From NCBI GenBank assembly GCA_023381895.1, contig JAMCTA010000154.1, forward strand, positions 1 to 10,185: a DNA stretch of 10,185 nucleotides. Direction: 5' to 3'. Numbering within the stretch: position 1 is the stretch's first letter; each line of letters begins with the position of its first letter. Below are positions 5,197 through 10,185 of this stretch, piece after piece. This DNA is from Chloroflexota bacterium. Its GTDB lineage: Bacteria; Chloroflexota; UBA4733. A program made the position numbers and the translations under genes. The notes below the pieces were generated by a model, which ran no database searches, was not told the DNA's origin, and was given only the letters and a program-made list of their open reading frames with translations.

Positions 5197-5328
5197 TCAC
5201 CGTCGCTCCACACGGACAAGGTCGCCGCCTAGCCGCCAGGAGTCGATGACAAGGTGGTCGGCTGGCGAGCCGGCCTGAGTGAGGGCCACCTCTACTACGT
5301 CCACTAGAGCACTCTCGATGCAGCACAT
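5197..5328 (-). CDS. Possible small hypothetical protein (43 residues)
   Basis: The frame begins at ATG 5328 and ends at TGA 5197-5199: MCCIESALVDVVEVALTQAG, then SPADHLVIDSWRLGGDLVRV, then ERR. The amino-acid mix (many Val, Leu, Asp, Glu; little Arg/Pro excess) and G/C at about 70% of third positions look coding in a high-GC genome. There is no Shine-Dalgarno. Instead TATACT lies only four bases before the ATG, the arrangement expected for a leaderless transcript, as also seen for the antitoxin gene; the -35 region is weak. I recognise no domain. It might be a whole small protein or a fragment of a larger one. Confidence 0.38.
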   Translation of the reverse strand: MCCIESALVDVVEVALTQAGSPADHLVIDSWRLGGDLVRVERR

Positions 5329-5404
5329 CGTTAGTATAGTGAAGTCAGCGCTACTGAGATGAGCCCCTGCTGGCCTATAGGCAGGTGGTGCGGGACCCTT
5401 GAGG

Positions 5405-5824
5405 TTAGGCAGCGCGAGTGGCCAGTCCCAGCTGCACTTCTAGATCCGCGTGCTGAGAGAGCCCGTGATTGATGCCTTGTACTCGTAGTGTCTCGTCAAA
5501 CACAACGGTCACCGGGACAGACAGGACGGAGAAGGTGCTGGCGAGTGTGCTCTCCCTGGTCGCATCGATCTGGAGAACGGTGACGCCGTGTTCAGCAACA
5601 AGCCGTTGGAGGATCTTTGCTTGCTGCTGACAGCTGCCGCAGCGGGGACCATAGAAATACAACACCCCCGGTCTCCCTCTTTGGGCTAGACGCTCGCTCA
5701 ATTCGGAGGGCAGTTCGGCCCCTCGGGCGGCGTTCGCTCTGATGTGGATCAGCAGCTTCACGAGTCTTGCCGTGAGCAAGAGGACTGCGAAGGCAGTGGT
5801 GACGATGAGCGCTCTTTCGACCAT
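5405..5824 (-). CDS. Membrane-anchored thioredoxin-like protein (CGSC motif)
   Basis: From ATG 5824 the product has 139 residues: a short N-terminal membrane segment (ALIVTTAFAVLLLTARLVKL), then a thioredoxin fold starting at RPGVLYFYGPRCGSCQQQAK. The redox motif is C-G-S-C (C62 and C65), followed by VTVLQID and the cis-Pro loop SVPVTVVFDE, all standard thioredoxin landmarks. The orientation cannot be fixed by sequence; the anchor would place the fold at the membrane surface. It would reduce or exchange disulfides or carry sulfur. The frame is open to GTG 5833, but AGGGGG at 5833-5838 sits 8 nt before ATG 5824, which favours that start. It follows the DUF4395 gene by 16 nt and surely shares its transcript, so the two proteins probably act together. 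Confidence 0.86.
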   Translation of the reverse strand: MVERALIVTTAFAVLLLTARLVKLLIHIRANAARGAELPSELSERLAQRGRPGVLYFYGPRCGSCQQQAKILQRLVAEHGVTVLQIDATRESTLASTFSVLSVPVTVVFDETLRVQGINHGLSQHADLEVQLGLATRAA

Positions 5825-5840
5825 TTCATACACCCCCTAC

Positions 5841-6287
5841 CTACGCTGCGTGAAATGTCCGGCTACCCCAGTAGGTGAGGAAGCACAACAAGCAGAAGTC
5901 GAATGCGGCGTCGAGGAAAATCAACACCGCCGTGGCTGCCGCGAAGACCCACCCCCAAGAGTTACCTGTCGCCAGCACGATAGCGCTGATCAGGATGAGC
6001 ACACCGCCCAGCACGCGCGCAACGCGGCGCGTTTCGTGGTCTTCCTGCCGGTCGATTCGAGGGAGGATGTGCGCTGGCTCGAGGACACGCCAGGCAAGCT
6101 GGCGGAAGATGTCGATGGGCCACCAGAAGCGGCCGGCAAGCATCACGATGCCAACGATGGTCAACAGGGCAAACTCTGCCCTTCCGCCCATGATGAAGCC
6201 AATTGCCAGGAGAACCACTGACGCGGCCTGATGAAACTTGCGTGCCGTGACGTCGAACACCTCAGTAGAAGCTGGATGGCTGCTCAT
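5841..6287 (-). CDS. DUF4395 family integral membrane protein
   Basis: The product has 148 residues with four predicted membrane segments (about 21-35, 38-54, 92-108, 112-131) and the DUF4395 signature: FWWPIDIFRQLAWRVLEP in the middle, ETRRVARVLGGV before the third helix, and a C-terminal FDFCLLCFLTYWG, a variant of the family's FCLGC. The two cysteines (C132, C135) form a CxxC at the membrane that could exchange disulfides with the thioredoxin encoded directly downstream. DUF4395 proteins have no settled function; occurrence beside thioredoxin or rhodanese genes suggests thiol redox or sulfur handling. The frame stays open upstream to 6380, but ATG 6287 has GAGGAGAG at 6293-6300 with a 5-nt gap, and the upstream part (SAARPIAGGGPRYRPSPRRD) looks untranslated. 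First gene of a two-gene operon. Confidence 0.85.
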   Translation of the reverse strand: MSSHPASTEVFDVTARKFHQAASVVLLAIGFIMGGRAEFALLTIVGIVMLAGRFWWPIDIFRQLAWRVLEPAHILPRIDRQEDHETRRVARVLGGVLILISAIVLATGNSWGWVFAAATAVLIFLDAAFDFCLLCFLTYWGSRTFHAA

Positions 6288-6380
6288 GTTGTCTCTCCTC
6301 GGCGACGGGCGATAACGCGGACCTCCTCCGGCGATCGGCCGGGCTGCTGAGTCTATATATTGCCCATAGTAAACATTCAT

Positions 6381-6394
6381 AAGTCTATCGACTT
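6381..6394 (-). promoter_or_regulatory. Candidate operator of the DUF4395-thioredoxin operon
   Basis: AAGTC (6381-6385) and GACTT (6390-6394) form a perfect inverted repeat with a 4-nt spacer. It lies just downstream of the candidate -10, over the expected transcription start, a usual place for a repressor. The regulator is not in the window. Confidence 0.42.
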
Positions 6395-6396
6395 TG

Positions 6397-6423
6397 CTAA
6401 TAATACCGTGGAGCGGGTGTCAA
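6397..6423 (-). promoter_or_regulatory. Candidate promoter of the DUF4395-thioredoxin operon
   Basis: On the minus strand a perfect TTGACA (6418-6423) is followed after 15 bp by TATTAG (6397-6402). The spacer is short, which might suit an activator that untwists DNA or simply mean a weak promoter. The leader to ATG 6287 would be about 100 nt. It lies about 80 nt downstream of the CysRS-GT stop codon, so this operon can be expressed separately from the genes upstream. Confidence 0.5.
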
Positions 6424-6469
6424 GGGTAGTGTGATGACGGTTGGGTCATTCTTCTCGGGCTGGAGAGGA

Positions 6470-6546
6470 AGCGGCGGTGATCCCGTCAGAGCTGTGCCTC
6501 GCGGCTAGCGCTGGCTCGTTGGGCGGCGGTGATCGACCGTCAGCTC
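6470..6546. repeat. Imperfect direct repeat at the end of the CysRS-GT gene
   Basis: GCGGCGGTGATC followed by CCGTCAGAGCT (6471-6493) recurs as GCGGCGGTGATC-GA-CCGTCAGCTCT (6521-6545), 50 nt apart. The second copy encodes the last residues of the fusion protein (ELTVDHRR), the first lies past its stop codon. A small tandem duplication of the 3' end is likely. Confidence 0.45.
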
Positions 6547-8730
6547 TTCACGGTGATGCCAGGCGTTGAGAAAGCGGTAGAAGTTGCGCTTGCTGCGCTT
6601 GTCGCGCTCTTCCTCGCTGAGCTCCTCCCAGCCGCGATGCTCGTGCATGACGAGCGGGAGGTCAGGTCGGGCGACGAGATCCAGGCCCTGAGCAAGGAAC
6701 TGAAAGCTGAAGTGGAGGTCGAGGTTGCGGTAGTAGCGGTACTTACTGTCGAGCCAGCCAGTGCGTCTGAGGTCTGCCCGGCGGAAGGCGAAGAAGTAGC
6801 CTGCGATGCCATCGACCGTGCGCTCGGATGTCTCTTCGAAATGGCGCAAGTCGTGGGTGCGGAAGCCCCAACGGCCAGCGGCGCCCACTCGAGGCTGAGA
6901 GAGCTCCTTGAGCAGCGGCGTGAAGCAGTCTCCTGTCGCTTCCACACCGGTGTCGACGAGGGCCACGACGTGACCACGGGCCTGGCGGAGGGCCAGATTC
7001 CGACCATCGGCCTCGCCGAGACGGTGATCGGCCCGCAGCAAGGTTACGTTGTCGCGGTGGGTGGCAAACTCTTCAAGCCACAGAGCGGTTCCATCCGTGG
7101 AGGCGTTTTCCACGATCACATATTCGATCCGCCACCTACCCTCGTATGCCTGGAAGCTACGCAGGCAGCGCTCGACGTCGGCATGGTAGTTGTGTACCAG
7201 GAGGCAGAGTGAAACGTCGTAGCAGTCGGGCTCATCGAGAAGACTAGGGACGTCGGCCGGACGGGAGTAGCGTAGCGGCCCTTCTGGTAATGCCGGCCGC
7301 ACCTCAGTGGTGGTGCGGTGGTCGCGAAGTGCATAGCCGTGCAGCTGCAGCACCTGGCGCAGCTCGTCTGCCGTGCTGTAGTCGCGATCGTAACGAGCCC
7401 GTTCCCGAGCCTGCACCGTGTAGCGGACGTCACTGGGCAGGCTGCTCTGCTCGAAGGGCTGTACGGCATCGAGTCCGAGTCCCAGTATGTCATCCCACTG
7501 GAGCAGGAGCTCTCGCCGCTCGGCTGGCGACAGGTCGGGTGCCCGGAGCATCTGCCAGAGGGTGCCGGCGGCGGCGGGCAGGTTGAGGTCATCGAGCACG
7601 TATGCCCAGAAGCGGCTGTTCCACTGTCGCATCGCCGTGCTCTCTGTAGGGCGTGGGAGAGTGTCCCACGATCGCACGGCGTCTTCGATCCGTGCCAAGG
7701 CCTTGCCAGCGGCGCGCAGGCTCGCGAACGTGAAATTGAGGCGGGAGCGGTAGTGCGTGAGCAGACAGAGGTAGCGAAATGCCAGCGGCGCGAAGCCCCG
7801 GTCGCGGAGGTCTGCCAGTGTGTAGGCGTTGCCGGTGCTCTTCGCCATCTTGAGACCATCGGCGAGGAGATGCTGACCGTGGACCCAGTACCGGACAAAA
7901 GGCTGTCCCGTGGCACCTTCGCTCTGTGCGATCTCGTCTTCATGGTGCGGGAAGACGTTGTCGACGCCGCCAGTGTGCACATCGAAGCTCTCGCCAAGGT
8001 AACGCATGCTCATAGCGGAACACTCGATGTGCCAGCCCGGGAAACCATCTCCCCAGGGACTTGTCCACTTCAGCATACGGCCGGGCTCAGCTCGCTTCCA
8101 GAGGGTGAAGTCGGCCGGCTGGCGCTTGTTGGGATCAGCTTCTACGCGAACACCCTTGAGCAGCGAGCTGAGCTGGTTCCCGGAGAGCCTGCCGTATGCC
8201 GGGAAGGATGAGACGTCATAGTAGATCGTGCCATTGACCTCGTAGGCATGGCCTCGGCGGAGGAGCCGCTCGATGATCTGAATCATGTCAGCCACGTGCT
8301 CTGTGGCGCGGGGTGTGACTGTGGCTCGCAAGATGTTGAGGGCGGCCTCATCGGCCTGCCATCCGGCAGCGTAGTGTGCCGCAATCTCAGCCGGAGTTTT
8401 GCCAGCGGCGAGGGCGGCGGCGATGATCTTGTCTTCCCCGCGCTCCAGCACTTCCTGGCGCATATGACCCACGTCGGTGATGTTCTTGACGTGCGTCACA
8501 CTTAGCCCGAGGTGGAGAAAGACGCGACGGAGCCAATCGGCGAGCAGGTAGCTGCGCAGGTTGCCGATGTGGACTGAACGATAGACGGTGGGCCCACAGG
8601 TATACATCCGGACCAGACTTGGTGTCAGCGGTACGACGGGCTCGACTTGGCGGGTGAGCGTGTTGTAGATGCGCAACACCATGGCGGTAGGTTGAACCGG
8701 CGCCGGCTGGAAAGGTGGTTGGACGGTCAT
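6505..8730 (-). CDS. cysS: Cysteinyl-tRNA synthetase fused to a family 2-like glycosyltransferase domain
   Basis: This is one uninterrupted 741-residue frame. Residues 18-470 are a full CysRS: zinc ligands C45 (TCGPTVY), C237 (GWHIECSAM), H262 and E266 ([12 protein letters not shown]); HIGH as HIGN (54-57); KMSKS as KMAKS (294-298); then the helical anticodon-side region ending near [20 protein letters not shown]. It should charge tRNA-Cys in the cytosol. A linker (471-504) leads to a GT-A domain: [70 protein letters not shown] and a C-terminal [17 protein letters not shown]. The usual DXD is replaced by D593-T-G, so catalysis is uncertain. No ATG lies between residues 395 and 694, arguing against a separate glycosyltransferase start. 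Normal CysRS has 460-500 residues. ATG 8730 is supported by GAGGAGAG at 8738-8745. The gene follows PPK1 by 137 nt. Confidence 0.9.
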   Translation of the reverse strand: MTVQPPFQPAPVQPTAMVLRIYNTLTRQVEPVVPLTPSLVRMYTCGPTVYRSVHIGNLRSYLLADWLRRVFLHLGLSVTHVKNITDVGHMRQEVLERGEDKIIAAALAAGKTPAEIAAHYAAGWQADEAALNILRATVTPRATEHVADMIQIIERLLRRGHAYEVNGTIYYDVSSFPAYGRLSGNQLSSLLKGVRVEADPNKRQPADFTLWKRAEPGRMLKWTSPWGDGFPGWHIECSAMSMRYLGESFDVHTGGVDNVFPHHEDEIAQSEGATGQPFVRYWVHGQHLLADGLKMAKSTGNAYTLADLRDRGFAPLAFRYLCLLTHYRSRLNFTFASLRAAGKALARIEDAVRSWDTLPRPTESTAMRQWNSRFWAYVLDDLNLPAAAGTLWQMLRAPDLSPAERRELLLQWDDILGLGLDAVQPFEQSSLPSDVRYTVQARERARYDRDYSTADELRQVLQLHGYALRDHRTTTEVRPALPEGPLRYSRPADVPSLLDEPDCYDVSLCLLVHNYHADVERCLRSFQAYEGRWRIEYVIVENASTDGTALWLEEFATHRDNVTLLRADHRLGEADGRNLALRQARGHVVALVDTGVEATGDCFTPLLKELSQPRVGAAGRWGFRTHDLRHFEETSERTVDGIAGYFFAFRRADLRRTGWLDSKYRYYRNLDLHFSFQFLAQGLDLVARPDLPLVMHEHRGWEELSEEERDKRSKRNFYRFLNAWHHREELTVDHRRPTSQR

Positions 8731-8867
8731 CAGTCATCTCTCCTCGCCTTCAAGAGAAGCCGCGAAGGTTCATCCGAAGGCGCTGTCGTGCCTGTGACTC
8801 CTTCTGCGCAATATCTTTGCCGGAGTCTACAGGCTGTCCTGGATCATTTGTGCGCTGGCTTTCCCTG
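8731..8867 (-). other. Spacer between PPK1 and CysRS-GT genes
   Basis: This 137-nt gap contains the CysRS Shine-Dalgarno (8738-8745) near its end. I see no T-box-like structure, no intrinsic terminator and no good promoter on the minus strand. The two genes may be cotranscribed or the promoter may be atypical. Confidence 0.4.
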
Positions 8868-10184
8868 TCATCCCGTGGCTGGCAGAGCGTGAAAGTGGAC
8901 TCCTTGCTTTGATCCCTTGTGCGCCTGCTCGAGGAGCACATCTTGTACGCTGATCGCCCTTTCCCCATCCCGAGCGGTGAGACGCTCATACGACCCATCG
9001 CCGCGGAGCAGCCGGGCCTTCACGTTGTCCTGAAGATAGAGCTCCAGTACCTGATCTTTGAGGAACGTGCGCATCGCGGGATCCTGGACGGGGAATACGA
9101 CTTCAACGCGCCGGTCGAGGTTTCGCGGCATGAGGTCAGCACTACCGAGATAGAGCTCCTCCTCTCCGCCGTTGAGGAAGTAGAAAGCCCGGCTGTGCTC
9201 CAGGAAACGGCCCACGATGCTGATGACACGGATACGCCCTTCCGCCTCCGGCAGGTTGGGGCGGACGATGCAGATGCCGCGGACGACGAGATCGATCTGT
9301 ACCCCTTCGGCAGCAGCGCGATAGATGAGATCGGCGAAGGGGTGATCCTGGAACGTATTCATCTTGAGGAAAAGGCGAGCCGGGCGCCCTGCTTTGGCGT
9401 GCTCGATCTCCCGTTCCACTTTCTTCTCGATCGTGCGGCGCAGGCTCACAGGAGCGACGAGGATCGATCGGTAGTGGTGCAGGCGAGAGTAGCCCGTCAG
9501 AGAGTTGAATAGATCGGTGACGTCCTCTCCGAATTCGGGGCGACAGGAGAGCAGCCCGAGATCGGTGTAGACGCGGGCGGTGCTGGGATTGTAGTTTCCC
9601 GTGCCCAGATGGACGTAGCGACTGATGCCATCTCCTTCGCGGCGCACGACGAGAAACACCTTGCAGTGCGTCTTCAAGCCGATGAGGCCGTAGACCACGT
9701 GCACGCCAGCATCCTCCAGCGCCCGGGCCCACTCGATGTTGTTCTCCTCATCGAAGCGGGCCTTTAGCTCCACGAGCACAGCGACCTGCTTGCCATTTTC
9801 CCGAGCGCGAATAAGGGAGCGGACGAGAGGAGAGTTGTGTCCGATGCGGTAGAGCGTGCCCTTGATGGCGAGCACGCCAGGGTCGTTGGCAGCATTCTCG
9901 ATGAACTGGAGCACGGGAGCAAAAGAGTCGTAGGGGTGGTGCAGTAGCACATCACTGTGGCGCACTGCCGCGAAGAGATCGGCGGTGTTCTGAAGCACTG
10001 GTGGAACAGCTGGCTGGAGCGGCGGATCTTTGAGCTCCGGGCGCTCGAGGCTCGCCAGACTCATCAGGTCGCTCAGTCCGAAAGGGCCCGTGCCACGGTA
10101 GACGTCCTCCGGACCAACCTCGAGATGGGAGGTGAGCAACGCTCCGAGGCTCTCGGGTGTGGATTGCTCGAGTTCGAGACGGAC
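8868..10184 (-). CDS. ppk1: Polyphosphate kinase 1 (5' end outside window)
   Basis: About 438 residues of the C-terminal part are present, entering the window at VRLELEQSTPESLGALLTSH and ending at TGA 8868-8870. The PPK1 landmarks are clear: VYRGTGPFGLSDLMSL, DVLLHHPYDSF, VAVLVELKARFDEENNIEWA, the phospho-histidine segment GLKTHCKVFLVVRR, RYVHLGTGNYNPSTARVYTD, the second HKD-like motif FLEHSRAFYFLNGG and LYLGSADLMPRNLDRRVEV. The enzyme makes polyphosphate chains from ATP (reversibly) as a phosphate and energy store and stress factor, usually peripheral to the inner membrane. The final about 50 residues (ARLLRGDGSYERL onward) are ordinary for the family. Full-length proteins have about 690-720 residues, so some 40% is missing here. 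No frameshift or missing key residue is seen. Downstream is the CysRS fusion gene on the same strand. Confidence 0.95.
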   Translation of the reverse strand, partial: VRLELEQSTPESLGALLTSHLEVGPEDVYRGTGPFGLSDLMSLASLERPELKDPPLQPAVPPVLQNTADLFAAVRHSDVLLHHPYDSFAPVLQFIENAANDPGVLAIKGTLYRIGHNSPLVRSLIRARENGKQVAVLVELKARFDEENNIEWARALEDAGVHVVYGLIGLKTHCKVFLVVRREGDGISRYVHLGTGNYNPSTARVYTDLGLLSCRPEFGEDVTDLFNSLTGYSRLHHYRSILVAPVSLRRTIEKKVEREIEHAKAGRPARLFLKMNTFQDHPFADLIYRAAAEGVQIDLVVRGICIVRPNLPEAEGRIRVISIVGRFLEHSRAFYFLNGGEEELYLGSADLMPRNLDRRVEVVFPVQDPAMRTFLKDQVLELYLQDNVKARLLRGDGSYERLTARDGERAISVQDVLLEQAHKGSKQGVHFHALPATG

Positions 10185-10185
10185 C

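Noticed and set aside
5340..5404. Terminator of the thioredoxin gene
   Set aside because: CCTGC/GCAGG near 5368-5387 can pair with a 10-nt loop, but the stem is only 5 bp and there is no T-tract on the minus strand.
6529..7212. 227-codon plus-strand ORF opposite the glycosyltransferase domain
   Set aside because: It is fully antisense to a recognisable domain in a high-GC gene and has no ribosome binding site or known motif. Such antisense frames are expected by chance.
7318..8211. 297-codon plus-strand ORF opposite CysRS
   Set aside because: It is antisense to the conserved CysRS core, with composition typical of a complement of coding sequence and no recognisable domain.
8731..8867. T-box riboswitch before CysRS
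   Set aside because: Considered because cysS is a typical T-box target, but I find no T-box consensus and no terminator/antiterminator pair in the 137-nt gap.
8919..9512. 197-codon plus-strand ORF opposite PPK1
   Set aside because: It mirrors the PPK1 catalytic region; the acidic-rich product is the reverse reading of an Arg/Leu-rich gene, with no supporting start site.

Overview
This is a high-GC bacterial window. The gene set (CUT1-type sugar ABC permease, PPK1, cysteinyl-tRNA synthetase, PIN-type toxin pair), the strong Shine-Dalgarno sites of some genes beside apparently leaderless others, and the type of integrase-core insertion sequence would fit a Chloroflexota bacterium, perhaps Thermomicrobia-like. 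That placement is a tentative inference from memory. No rRNA, tRNA or CRISPR array was seen.

Layout. Positions 2-121 (+) hold the last 40 codons of a sugar ABC transporter permease. It converges on a two-gene minus-strand unit: an aldo/keto reductase (1060-1962) followed 15 nt later by a class I SAM-dependent methyltransferase (226-1044). Next is an accessory patch. A GNAT acetyltransferase gene (from 2231 or 2249) is cut off after about 50 codons by an insertion sequence (about 2384-3871). The transposase of that element is frameshifted between its second and third catalytic residues. The far end of the element abuts a HTH antitoxin/PIN toxin operon (3905-4770), and the outward-reading -35 of its promoter appears to lie in the IS terminus. 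About 630 nt with several palindromes and only weak small ORFs follow (4771-5404).

From 5405 to the right edge all recognised genes are on the minus strand and look like stable backbone. In order of transcription they are polyphosphate kinase PPK1 (8868 to beyond the window edge), a 741-residue protein joining complete cysteinyl-tRNA synthetase to a C-terminal GT-A/family-2-like glycosyltransferase domain (6505-8730), and then, behind its own candidate promoter and palindromic operator, a DUF4395 membrane protein (5841-6287) with a membrane-anchored thioredoxin-like protein carrying a CGSC motif (5405-5824).

The most unusual item is the CysRS-glycosyltransferase fusion, whose GT domain lacks a normal DXD motif. 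Next come the IS-derived hybrid promoter driving the toxin-antitoxin operon and the small DUF4395-thioredoxin redox unit with its operator-like palindrome.
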